Part shown: positions 6,273 through 12,961 of the stretch, one piece after another | Position numbering within the stretch: position 1 is the stretch's first letter | Layout of the letters: the number at the start of each line of letters is the position of its first letter | Assembly: GCA_934845495.1 (NCBI GenBank) | Contig: CAKWRB010000010.1 | Location: 1-20,125, forward strand | From: an uncultured bacterium | Lineage (GTDB): Bacteria > Bacillota > Clostridia > Oscillospirales > Ruminococcaceae | Reading direction: 5' to 3' | Length of the DNA: 20,125 nucleotides | Translations under genes and position numbers: made by a program | Notes under the pieces: model-generated | Seen by the model: only the letters and a program-made list of their open reading frames with translations | Told to the model about the DNA's origin: nothing | Database searches by the model: none

Positions 6273-7246
6273 ACCTGTGGACCAAGGAGATCATCGCCGA
6301 AAATCTTCGGGATCTGCCAGCTGGTGTCCGGGAGGTGCGCCAGTCGGACGGCAGCTGCCGTCATCAGCCCTTGCCGGAGAGCAGCGGCCGGAGCCGTGTG
6401 GAGGAGGTGCGCCTCTGCGACTGGGCTGAGATGCACCTGGAATGGTATGTGGCCGATGGATTTCACTCCCGGCATGGGGCAGAGCCGGGCTTTCTGGAGC
6501 TGAGCTTCTGCCTGAGCGGCCGGATGGGTTGGCAGCTCCGGGACGGCAGCGGCCTCTATCTGGGACCAGGGGGACTGGCATTGCGCCGCCGGGAGAGCTG
6601 CAGCAATTCCCGGCTGCAGTTTCCCTTGGGCTATTATGCCGGGCTGGGCTTTTCGGTGGATACCCGCCGGATGGACGCCGCCCTGCCGGAACCGCTCCGG
6701 CAGATGGGTGTCACCGGAGCAGGGCTGCTGGAGCGGTATTGCCCCGATGGCCGCAGTCTGGCCTTGCCTGCCCAGGCCGGAGTGGCGCCGCTGCTGGAGC
6801 CGTTGGCCCGTCTCCCCCGGGAAGCCCAGGCCGCCTGGGGGCTGCTGCGCATCCAGGAACTGCTGCTGTTGATCGGAAGCCTGGAACAGCCCGCCCTTGC
6901 CTCCCCCGAGGGCTGGCCGCCGGAACAGCTGGCTGCCATTCAGGCAGTGCATGCCCGGCTGGTGGAGGATCTCTCCCGGCGGTATACCATCGAGGAGCTG
7001 TCCCGGGAACATCTGCTGAACACCTCAGCCCTGAAGGCTGGTTTCAAGGCGGTGTATGGGCAGCCGGTGGGCGCCTATATGCGGGAGCTGCGCATGAAGG
7101 AAGCTGCCCGGCTGCTCCGGGAGGGCGATCTGCCCATTGCCGGAGTGGCAGCAGCAGTGGGGTATGAAAACCAGGGCAAGTTCACCCGTGCCTTCAAGGA
7201 GAGCGTGGGCCTTCTGCCCACCGAATACCGGAGACAGAACCGATAA
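6269..7246 (+). CDS. AraC-family transcriptional regulator
   Basis: A 325-residue protein with a variable N-terminal sensor part (1-220) and a C-terminal double helix-turn-helix domain of the AraC/XylS type (about 232-322): YTIEELSREHLLNTSALKAGFKAVYGQPVGAYM, then IAGVAAAVGYENQGKFTRAFKESVG and TEYRR. The layout resembles PchR-like regulators of metal or siderophore genes, but the ligand cannot be told. The ATG at 6269 overlaps the ArsR stop (ATGA) and has GAGAGGAGG upstream, so this start is preferred over a longer in-frame extension into the ArsR gene. Being co-transcribed with a metal sensor suggests a second layer of metal or stress control; its target genes are unknown. Confidence 0.88.
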   Translation: MNLWTKEIIAENLRDLPAGVREVRQSDGSCRHQPLPESSGRSRVEEVRLCDWAEMHLEWYVADGFHSRHGAEPGFLELSFCLSGRMGWQLRDGSGLYLGPGGLALRRRESCSNSRLQFPLGYYAGLGFSVDTRRMDAALPEPLRQMGVTGAGLLERYCPDGRSLALPAQAGVAPLLEPLARLPREAQAAWGLLRIQELLLLIGSLEQPALASPEGWPPEQLAAIQAVHARLVEDLSRRYTIEELSREHLLNTSALKAGFKAVYGQPVGAYMRELRMKEAARLLREGDLPIAGVAAAVGYENQGKFTRAFKESVGLLPTEYRRQNR

Positions 7247-7298
7247 AATGCGGCTTTGGGGGCTTGTGGGTGTTTGTAGGTTTGTGCGCCGCATTTTT
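7245..7298 (+). terminator. Terminator-like hairpin after the AraC gene
   Basis: AAAATGCGGC (7245-7254) pairs perfectly with GCCGCATTTT (7288-7297) across a 33-nt G/T-rich loop, ending in T5. The left arm overlaps the stop codon of the AraC gene. The same arms recur at 7374-7384 and 7418-7429, so this is also the first module of a tandem repeat. Confidence 0.5.
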
Positions 7299-7505
7299 CC
7301 ACAGGGGGCTTAGCCCCCTCTTGACAGCTGTTTTTCTCCGCCTTCGGCTCACAAAAAACAGCTGTCACCCCCAAAAAATGCGGCCCTTTCCTGGGTGCTG
7401 GCGCTTAGGCTTTGTGTGCCGCATTTTTTCATAGGGGGATTATCCCCCTCTTGACGCTGTTTTTCTCCGCCTTCGGCTCACAAAAAACAGCTGTCACCCC
7501 CATAG
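7245..7505. repeat. Tandem duplication of a palindromic unit, period about 129 nt
   Basis: Unit 1 runs 7245-7373 and unit 2 from 7374 to about 7505. Each has AATGCGGC...GCCGCATT arms, a GGGGG-centred palindrome (for example GGGGGC-TTA-GCCCCC in unit 1), and a long hairpin. An exact 46-nt repeat is at 7327-7372 and 7456-7501. In unit 1 the hairpin arms TGACAGCTGTTTTT (7322-7335) and AAAAACAGCTGTCA (7354-7367) pair perfectly; unit 2 has lost one base in the left arm (TTGACGCTG). The loops between the ATGCGGC arms have diverged. No coding region is supported. Confidence 0.85.
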
Positions 7506-7510
7506 AGGAA

Positions 7511-7623
7511 CTCGGCAGATGCCATTCGGCCTGCCGAGGTTTCCGCTTCTGCAAAGGTTTTCCGGGGATTGCCAAGGAGTTGCCCGCCGCCAGGCGTGCC
7601 AAGGAATCGCCCGCCGCCAGGCG
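7511..7623. repeat. Composite repeat element, copy 2, with tandem 26-nt units
   Basis: The hairpin CTCGGCAG (7511-7518) / CTGCCGAG (7531-7538), with inner GCC-ATTC-GGC, is followed by AAAGGTTTTCCGGGGATT and two 26-nt units at 7571-7596 and 7598-7623, separated by T. The order matches the element ending at 5817 and the fragment at the window start. Confidence 0.8.
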
Positions 7624-7643
7624 CGCCGCTTGGTGTAGGAGAT

Positions 7644-7682
7644 AAAAAAAGGGAGCCGTTCCCCACTGCAGGGGACGGCTCC
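7644..7682 (-). terminator. Terminator of the CDF transporter gene
   Basis: GGAGCCGT (7652-7659) pairs with ACGGCTCC (7675-7682), with an inner CCCC/GGGG (7661-7664 and 7671-7674). On the minus strand it is followed by T7 (7650-7644). It lies 23 nt after the CDF stop. Confidence 0.9.
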
Positions 7683-7705
7683 TTGTTTATTTTGATGAGG
7701 AGGGG

Positions 7706-8926
7706 TCACGGTTCCGAGACGGTGACCTCTGCTTTCCGGGCTTTTTCGGAGGAGAAGGTGCCGGTGAAGCTGTTTTCCGCTGTGATGACACAGAGCCACA
7801 GGGGGTTCTTTTCCCGGGCAAGCTCCTGAAGGGTGTGCTTGATTTCAGCCGTGCGGCTATCCAGTTCCCGGGGCAGCACCAGGTCAAAGATCACATTGGT
7901 GTGGGTGGTGCCGGGCACGATGCGCAGATCGTGAATGGAGAGCCGGGGGTCGATCTTCTTGACCTCGGCGGCAAAGAAGCTCCGGGCCTCGCCGGTTTCC
8001 GAATCATCGATGACCACTGGGTCGTAGTGGATCACCACATGCAGCCCCTCCTGTTCCAGGAAGTACTTTTCAATGCGGTCAATGGTGTCATGGCTTTCCA
8101 GCACATCGGCATTGGCCGGCATTTCGGCATGCAGGCTGGCAAACTGCCGGCCCGGGCCGTAGTCATGCACGAGCATATCGTGGATGCCCAGTACCCCAGG
8201 GTATGAAAGGGTCACATCGGCGATGTGCCGCACCAGTTCGGGGTCGGGGGTCTGGCCCAGCAGCGGGGCAATGGAATCCTTGACCAGGCCCCAGCCGCTC
8301 CACAGGATAAAGATGGCCACAGCCAGACCCATGTAGCCATCCAGCTTCCAACCGAACTGCATCTGCAGAAGGGTGGCAAGCAGAACGGCACTGGTGCTGA
8401 TCACATCGTTCCGGCTGTCCGCGGCGGTGGCCTCCAGCGCCGCCGAGTGGATCTTTTTCCCCACCTGTCGGTTAAAGGCGGCCATCCACAGCTTGACCAG
8501 AATGGAAACTGCCAGGATCATCACCGCCAGCAGGCCGGAGGAGATGGGTTCCGGGTGGAGGATCTTCTGGAAGCTGGTCTGGGCCAGCTCCACACCGATC
8601 ATGAGGATCATTACGCTCACTGCCAGGCTGGAGAGGTATTCGGTGCGCCCATGCCCATAGGGGTGTTCATCATCGGCGGGCTTGGCAGCCAGCCGGAACC
8701 CCAGCAGGGTGATGATGCTTGATGAGGCATCCGAGAGGTTGTTCACCGCATCGGCCGAGATGGCCACACTGCCGGTGAGCAGTCCGGCCAGGAATTTGCC
8801 GGCCGAGAGCAGCAGGTTGGAAAGAATGCCCACCATACCGGCCAGATTGCCGCATCGGGTGCGGACCTGCGGGTCGTTCACTTCGGGATACCCTTTTACA
8901 AAATGCGAAAGCAGGAATTCAGTCAT
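7706..8926 (-). CDS. Cation diffusion facilitator with Mn-type metal site
   Basis: A 406-residue membrane transporter of the CDF family, expected to export a divalent metal by proton antiport. Six membrane segments span roughly residues 28-215, followed by a long cytoplasmic C-terminal region with a CDF dimerisation fold (HDMLVHDYGPGRQFASLHAEMP, about 253-274) and a further 110 residues. The transport site reads N62-x3-D66 (VNNLSD) in helix 2 and D170-x3-D174 (DSRND) in helix 5. Zinc CDFs normally have His here; N/D with D/D is the pattern of the manganese exporter MntE, so Mn2+ is the best guess. HPYGHGR (88-94) is the conserved loop. GGAGG lies 12 nt before the ATG, a slightly long spacing. 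It has its own promoter and terminator. Confidence 0.92.
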   Translation of the reverse strand: MTEFLLSHFVKGYPEVNDPQVRTRCGNLAGMVGILSNLLLSAGKFLAGLLTGSVAISADAVNNLSDASSSIITLLGFRLAAKPADDEHPYGHGRTEYLSSLAVSVMILMIGVELAQTSFQKILHPEPISSGLLAVMILAVSILVKLWMAAFNRQVGKKIHSAALEATAADSRNDVISTSAVLLATLLQMQFGWKLDGYMGLAVAIFILWSGWGLVKDSIAPLLGQTPDPELVRHIADVTLSYPGVLGIHDMLVHDYGPGRQFASLHAEMPANADVLESHDTIDRIEKYFLEQEGLHVVIHYDPVVIDDSETGEARSFFAAEVKKIDPRLSIHDLRIVPGTTHTNVIFDLVLPRELDSRTAEIKHTLQELAREKNPLWLCVITAENSFTGTFSSEKARKAEVTVSEP

Positions 8927-8999
8927 ACGAGTCCAGCGCCTCCAAACCAGAAATAGAAAAATTCAGCCGGTCCAGGCGGGAAAACGGCTGTTACTTGCC

Positions 9000-9028
9000 A
9001 TTTTAGCACACCCATTGGCGGCAGGCAA
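9000..9028 (-). promoter_or_regulatory. Promoter of the CDF transporter gene
   Basis: On the minus strand, -35 TTGCCT (9028-9023), a 17-nt spacer, and -10 TAAAAT (9005-9000). This predicts a leader of about 65 nt. No riboswitch or dyad was recognised in it. Confidence 0.65.
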
Positions 9029-9074
9029 CCGGGGAAAGGAAAGTTTTGGGTTTCACCTGCAGTTCACACCGGGG

Positions 9075-9105
9075 TTGTATGGGGGCAATCTCCGCCCGGT
9101 ATACT
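9075..9105 (+). promoter_or_regulatory. Possible promoter of the small Cys-rich gene
   Basis: A -10-like TATACT (9100-9105) with TTGTAT (9075-9080) upstream; the 19-nt spacing is longer than ideal. It is the best promoter-like pair before the small gene at 9195. Confidence 0.4.
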
Positions 9106-9194
9106 GGGGCTGTACCGAAACAGCGGGAGATGGTTCCTTCCGGCGGACGGCGGAACCCAGCCCTCCCCTCCTTGCACTGAAAGGAGCGTACCTG

Positions 9195-9389
9195 ATGCTT
9201 CCATGCCAGAACCACTGCCCCCGGTATACAGAGGGCTGCCACAAAACCTGTGACTCCTGGAATCAGTACCGTGCTGCCAGCGCCGAAGACCGGCGCCGCC
9301 GCAGGGCCTACCTGGACTATTACAGCCGGCTCTGCTCCGATGTGGAGCGCCGCTGCTGGCGGGTGGATCCCCACTGGTCTGTGCGGTAG
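9195..9389 (+). CDS. Small Cys-rich basic protein, unknown function
   Basis: A 64-residue protein. Its N-terminus carries C-x3-CPRY-x2-GCH-x2-C-x2-W (Cys at 4, 8, 15 and 19), followed by a run RRRRR and a tyrosine-rich segment AYLDYYSRLC. The CPxYxxGCHxxC pattern resembles small putative metal- or zinc-binding proteins often seen in Clostridia and their phages; this is recall of a pattern, not a named family. AAAGGAG (9180-9186) sits 8 nt before the ATG, which supports it as a real gene. It is cytoplasmic, with no signal sequence. Longer in-frame starts have no ribosome site. Confidence 0.65.
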   Translation: MLPCQNHCPRYTEGCHKTCDSWNQYRAASAEDRRRRRAYLDYYSRLCSDVERRCWRVDPHWSVR

Positions 9390-9426
9390 CCCTCCCCCGA
9401 TCCCATCAAACCGAGGTGTATGTTCC

Positions 9427-9516
9427 ATGGCTCTTCTCCGGGCACTCTTCTGCCTGGGGCTGGTGGCTGCCGGCTGGCAGCTGCTGGCTCCCCTCTGTCC
9501 CCGCAGCTGGCGCTGA
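9427..9516 (+). CDS. Possible 29-residue membrane peptide
   Basis: An ATG 8 nt after GAGGTG opens a 29-codon frame, MALLRALFCLGLVAAGWQLL followed by nine residues ending PRSWR. It is one hydrophobic helix with positive charges at both ends, as in small single-span membrane proteins. It lies 37 nt after the Cys-rich gene and before a strong terminator, so it would be on the same transcript. Its size and weak ribosome site make it uncertain. Confidence 0.35.
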   Translation: MALLRALFCLGLVAAGWQLLAPLCPRSWR

Positions 9517-9572
9517 ACCGCTGCACGCTGTTCCCTGTTCTCTCTCCTGCCCTCAAGGGCCTATTCCCAAAA

Positions 9573-9613
9573 ACACCGCCGCCGCGGCAGGTCACGGCAG
9601 CGGTGTTTTTTTG
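9573..9613 (+). terminator. Intrinsic terminator after the small genes
   Basis: ACACCGC-C-GCCG (from 9573) pairs with CGGC-A-GCGGTGT (ending 9606), with one mismatch and a 10-nt loop, followed by a run of T. It closes the small-gene unit before the BlaI promoter. Confidence 0.85.
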
Positions 9614-9639
9614 TGCCGAAAATATCCCTCAAAAAAAGG

Positions 9640-9668
9640 TTGACAACTGTCTACCTATCTACTATGCT
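9640..9668 (+). promoter_or_regulatory. Promoter of the BlaI-M56 operon
   Basis: A consensus -35 box TTGACA (9640-9645), a 17-nt spacer, and -10 TATGCT (9663-9668). The first BlaI-type box (9643-9655) overlaps the -35 and spacer, so bound repressor would exclude RNA polymerase. Confidence 0.8.
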
Positions 9669-9695
9669 GAAGGCAAAGGTAAACAACTGTCTACC
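9642..9695 (+). promoter_or_regulatory. Pair of BlaI/MecI-type operator boxes
   Basis: ACAACTGTCTACC occurs twice exactly, at 9643-9655 and 9683-9695, 40 nt apart. The first is centred on a perfect dyad GACA-AC-TGTC (9642-9651), matching the TACAnnTGTA-type half-sites bound by BlaI/MecI/CopY dimers. One box overlaps the promoter and the other lies in the leader just before the ribosome site. This predicts autorepression of the downstream operon. Confidence 0.75.
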
Positions 9696-9717
9696 AAACG
9701 AGAGGAGGACGAGGACG

Positions 9718-10113
9718 ATGGCACACATTCTGCTTTCGGACGGTGAATGGAAGCTGATGAACCGGCTCTGGGAGGATTCCCCGGCCACCATCACCCAGCT
9801 CACCGAGCGGCTGGCCGGCGAGACCGGATGGGGCAAGCACACCATCATCACCATGCTGGGCCGCCTGGAGAAAAAGGGCGCGGTGGCCCACCGGGAAAAC
9901 GGCAGGGCCAAGGAGTTCTGGCCGGTGCTGGAGCAGGCCGATGCCTGCCGGCAGGAGACCGAGAGCTTTCTGGACCGGCTCTACGGCGGCAGTCTGGGGC
10001 TGATGGTATCCACCCTGGTGGGGAGCAATTCCCTGACCCCGGACGAACTGGACGAGCTGGAGGAACTGCTTCGCAAGGCAAAGGAGGGGAACGATCATGA
10101 TGAACATCGGTGA
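9718..10113 (+). CDS. BlaI/MecI/CopY-family repressor
   Basis: A 131-residue winged-helix repressor. The DNA-binding part reads LSDGEWKLMNRLWE, TITQLTERLA, GWGKHTIITMLGRLEKKGAV and HRENGRAKEFWPVL (about 5-70). The C-terminal half (ESFLDRLYGG, DELDELEELLRKAK) is the dimerisation region of this family. Members repress their own operon and are released when a partner M56 protease is activated. AGGAGG lies 9 nt before the ATG at 9718. Its 3' end overlaps the start of the M56 gene (10097), so the two are translationally coupled. The boxes at 9643 and 9683 are its likely operators. Confidence 0.93.
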   Translation: MAHILLSDGEWKLMNRLWEDSPATITQLTERLAGETGWGKHTIITMLGRLEKKGAVAHRENGRAKEFWPVLEQADACRQETESFLDRLYGGSLGLMVSTLVGSNSLTPDELDELEELLRKAKEGNDHDEHR

Positions 10114-11950
10114 ACTGCTGCTCACCTCGTCGGTGCTGATCCTGGCGGTACTGGCTCTGCGGCACTTTGGCCGGGGCCGGCTGAGCCGCCGGCTCTGCTA
10201 TGGGCTGTGGCTGGTGGTGCTGCTCCGGCTGCTGGTGCCGGTATCGCTGCCGGCGCCCACCAGTGTGCTCAATCTTCCGGCGGCGCGGTCGGCGGAGCGC
10301 TTTCTGGCCCAGCAGGTGGAGGTGATCCGCCCGGAGGAACCGGCTCCGGACCAGCCGGAGGCAGCCCCGGCCCCGTCGGAGGAGACCGCTGCCGTCCGGC
10401 CCGGCCCTTCGCCGCTGGCCCTGATCTGGGCGGCAGGCGCCCTGGGCATCGCCGGGTGGTTTTGCTATGTGAACGGCCGCTTTGCCCGTACCCTCCGGCG
10501 CACCCGGCAGGAGCTGCCAGTCCCCGAAAGCCCGCTGCCGGTGTGGGTGGCGGAGGGCATCGGCTCCCCCTGCCTGTTCGGGCTGGTGCAGCCGGCGGTG
10601 TACCTCACCCCCGAGGCGGCTGCCGACCCGGTGCGCCGGCGGCATGTGCTCACCCATGAGCTCTGTCACTGGCAGCAGCGGGACCACATCTGGGCGGCGG
10701 CCCGCATCCTCTGCCTGATCCTCTACTGGTTCGATCCGCTGGTCTGGCTGGCGGCAGCGGCCTCCCGGGAGGACTGCGAACTGGCCTGTGACGAGCGCAC
10801 TGTACAGGCGCTGGGCGAAGGGGAAAACCTCGCCTATGGGCAGACGCTGGTGGAGCTGGTGCGCACCCGGCAGCAGCCCGGAGAGCTGGGCTCGCTGGCC
10901 ACCACCATGTCGGTGGGGCACCGGGGTCTCCGGGAGCGGGTGCGGCTCATCATCGCTGCCCCGGTCACCCGCAGATCGGCGCTGGTGGGGCTGGTGCTGT
11001 CCCTGGGCGTACTGGTGAGCTGCACCTTCACCGGCGGCATGGAGCTCACCGGGCCGGAGGCGCTGGACGCCCTTACCCGGAGCGTTCGGTATGAGGACAG
11101 CAAGGTGTCCTTCACCATTCCCGAGGGCTACGCCCCGGTTTCCGACTGGGAGATCCAGGTCTATGGCCGGGCCGCCATGGGCGACCGCTTTATGAGCGTC
11201 CACCTGTTTGAGGAGGAGAGCAGCGACCACCGCTGGGAGGCAGGCAAAACCTACTCCATTGACCTTGCCGAACACCAGTACGACGAGCTGTGGCTGGAGG
11301 CGGCCCTCCAGGGCGCCGACCAGGGCGAAACCGTCGATCTGCTGGAAGCTGCCGGCGGTGGCCCGGTCGTGTCCGCTCTGCCCGAGGGCTATAAGATGGT
11401 GTCCGCCGTCCTGCCCACGGCCCAGCCGGAAAGCGGCCTGGCGGTGCCCGAGTTTGAACTGCGCATGGCGGTGCCGGAACAGTGGGAGATCTCCTATGCC
11501 GGGGCAGCGGAACTGCTGTTCCGGGACGGGGAGACATCCATCGGCACCCTGGCCTGTAGCGGCTACACCCCCTACGACGGGGAGATCGCCCCGGAGGACG
11601 AGTACAAGAGCGTCTACGCCGATCTGCGGCTTTCCAGCTTCCAGGTCTGGGACCCCTACACCCCACTCCGGCAGCTGAATTACGGCGAGACCGGCCGCAT
11701 GGAGGTGGAGCATAAGGACATCGCCTGGGCCGAAGCACACCCCGGTTCTGCCCAGCGGCAGCGCCGGGGTGTTCTGTTTTCCCCGGTTTCCCCAGGGGTG
11801 TGTGGAAAACTCCCGGCCGGCTGCCCCGGTTTTGCGGCGGGGATAGCGGGCGGATTTCCACCTTTTTCACCGCCTGTTGTGGAAAATCCGGCGGCTTGGT
11901 GGTACACTTATTATAAGGAATCAAGGATTCGAGAGGAGGCAGAACGATGA
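10097..11950 (+). CDS. M56-family (BlaR1-like) membrane metalloprotease, abnormal 3' end
   Basis: Up to 617 residues. Transmembrane segments lie near 7-22, 36-50, 107-124 and 295-308. A zinc-protease site HELCH (187-191) and the downstream EDCELACDE (225-233) are the hallmark of M56/BlaR1 proteins that activate the cognate repressor. After the last helix is an extracytoplasmic region of about 240 residues that is not a penicillin-binding domain, so the signal sensed is unknown. The 3' end is odd: from about residue 547 the frame runs through a strong terminator hairpin (11737-11781), then low-complexity Pro/Gly sequence and a probable regulatory region, ending in an ATGA overlap with the next gene. 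The last 70 or so residues look non-native, suggesting loss of the true C-terminus or stop. Starts: the two ATGs at 10097 and 10100 follow AAGGAGGGG. Confidence 0.85.
   Translation: MMNIGELLLTSSVLILAVLALRHFGRGRLSRRLCYGLWLVVLLRLLVPVSLPAPTSVLNLPAARSAERFLAQQVEVIRPEEPAPDQPEAAPAPSEETAAVRPGPSPLALIWAAGALGIAGWFCYVNGRFARTLRRTRQELPVPESPLPVWVAEGIGSPCLFGLVQPAVYLTPEAAADPVRRRHVLTHELCHWQQRDHIWAAARILCLILYWFDPLVWLAAAASREDCELACDERTVQALGEGENLAYGQTLVELVRTRQQPGELGSLATTMSVGHRGLRERVRLIIAAPVTRRSALVGLVLSLGVLVSCTFTGGMELTGPEALDALTRSVRYEDSKVSFTIPEGYAPVSDWEIQVYGRAAMGDRFMSVHLFEEESSDHRWEAGKTYSIDLAEHQYDELWLEAALQGADQGETVDLLEAAGGGPVVSALPEGYKMVSAVLPTAQPESGLAVPEFELRMAVPEQWEISYAGAAELLFRDGETSIGTLACSGYTPYDGEIAPEDEYKSVYADLRLSSFQVWDPYTPLRQLNYGETGRMEVEHKDIAWAEAHPGSAQRQRRGVLFSPVSPGVCGKLPAGCPGFAAGIAGGFPPFSPPVVENPAAWWYTYYKESRIREEAER
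11737..11781 (+). terminator. Terminator hairpin inside the M56 reading frame
   Basis: ACACCCCGG (11737-11745) pairs perfectly with CCGGGGTGT (11764-11772). An inner CTGCC/GGCAG stem (11748-11752, 11757-11761) has a CAGC loop, and TTCTGTTTT follows. It has the shape of an intrinsic terminator and would normally mark the end of the BlaI-M56 unit, but the open frame continues for about 60 codons after it. Confidence 0.7.
11852..11889. promoter_or_regulatory. Inverted repeat upstream of the lipoprotein gene
   Basis: GGATTTCCAC (11852-11861) and GTGGAAAATCC (11879-11889) form a near-perfect dyad with one extra A and a 17-nt spacer. It lies just before AT-rich promoter-like sequence (TACACT at 11903, TATTATAAG at 11909). 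It may be an operator or a hairpin for the lipoprotein gene. No good -35 box was found, so promoter placement is uncertain. Confidence 0.4.
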
Positions 11951-12846
11951 AACACGGTATTTTGCCGGCAGTGCTGCTGCTGTCTCTGACCCTGACGGCC
12001 TGCACCCCGACCCCCTCGGAGCCGGAGAGCAGCAGCGTGCCCACATCGCCCTCCCAGGTGGCGGAACAGTCCTCTGCCCCGGTGGGCTGGCGGTTCCCGA
12101 CTACCCCCGACTGGATGGACGCGGCCTTTGAGCAGCGGCTGCTGGACTGGGGCAGCGGCAATGGCGGAACCACCGAGGCCCTGCTGGAGGAGTACGGGGA
12201 ACTGGTGTACAGCGACCGGGATCTCGGCCTGCAGCTGGAGGACGGAGTCCTGGGCGGCTGGATCTGCCTTGCCCCCCGCGAGGAGATCCCCCGGACGGTG
12301 CAGCTGGAGGAGCTCTACCGGAACTCCGCCCGGCTGGAGCAGTTCCGGGAAAACTGTCAGGCAGGGAGGCCGGATCAGCTGGTGTGGCTGCACGAGGGTG
12401 ATCCGCTCCCCTTCACGCTGGATGTCTACACCTTTGACGGGACGGCCATCTTGCGGGAGAGCATCAACCCGATGTGGGGGCAGTTTGAATCCGGCGGTAC
12501 CGTCCCGGTGGAGTTCCAGGCTGTTGACCAGGGCTGGCAGCTCCGCTCCCCGGACGGGAAGCGGGATCTCGTGGTGCCGTCCGGCCCCCTGACCCGGGCC
12601 CGGCTGGACCTGGAGGAGGTGCTGCGGCGGGCCGGGGAGGCCGGCTATACCCTCGAGCAGAGCCCCTCTGACCAAAACGGCGTCCTCTGCACCCATTATG
12701 CCCTCTGGCAAACCCGGGAGACCGGCACCTATTATATCAGCTTCCGGGCAGCGGAGGACGGCAGCTGCTGGTTTTACAGCGATGAGGTCAACGGCAGCAC
12801 CCGCCTGGCGGTAGAGCTGGCCGGGCTGACTGGGGAACCTGCATAG
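11947..12846 (+). CDS. Predicted lipoprotein, unknown function
   Basis: A 299-residue protein. The N-terminus MKHGILPAVLLLSLTLTAC is a lipoprotein signal ending in LTAC (Cys19), followed by a Ser/Pro/Glu-rich linker (20-48) and a globular part rich in acidic residues, Trp and Tyr. No catalytic motif was recognised. It is expected to be anchored on the outer face of the membrane. AGGAGG lies upstream of the ATG at 11947, which overlaps the M56 frame's stop as ATGA. The position after BlaI and M56 suggests it could be a regulated envelope effector or a sensor partner, which is inference only. No clear terminator follows it. Confidence 0.8.
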   Translation: MKHGILPAVLLLSLTLTACTPTPSEPESSSVPTSPSQVAEQSSAPVGWRFPTTPDWMDAAFEQRLLDWGSGNGGTTEALLEEYGELVYSDRDLGLQLEDGVLGGWICLAPREEIPRTVQLEELYRNSARLEQFRENCQAGRPDQLVWLHEGDPLPFTLDVYTFDGTAILRESINPMWGQFESGGTVPVEFQAVDQGWQLRSPDGKRDLVVPSGPLTRARLDLEEVLRRAGEAGYTLEQSPSDQNGVLCTHYALWQTRETGTYYISFRAAEDGSCWFYSDEVNGSTRLAVELAGLTGEPA

Positions 12847-12922
12847 AAACACGAGGTGGCTCTTGGATAATATGTCGAGAAAATGAACCGGTGAACTTTT
12901 GATGAAGTTGTTGGAGTTAGTA

Positions 12923-12952
12923 TTGACTAAATCCCTTTGGATGGAGTAAACT
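12923..12952 (+). promoter_or_regulatory. Promoter of the riboswitch and P2-ATPase transcript
   Basis: -35 TTGACT (12923-12928), an 18-nt spacer, and -10 TAAACT (12947-12952). The predicted start near 12959 is at the base of the riboswitch P1 helix (12963), which supports both calls. Confidence 0.75.
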
Positions 12953-12961
12953 GATAACAAT

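Noticed and set aside
9848..11740. Very long open frame on the minus strand opposite the BlaI and M56 genes
   Set aside because: High GC leaves antisense frames open. It has no ribosome site, reads as Gln/Arg/Pro-rich low-complexity protein, and lies opposite two genes with clear family motifs.
11801..11886. Two TGTGGAAAA motifs resembling DnaA boxes
   Set aside because: They differ from the TTATCCACA consensus, are only two, and no origin-like gene or AT-rich unwinding region is nearby. One is an arm of the inverted repeat at 11852-11889.
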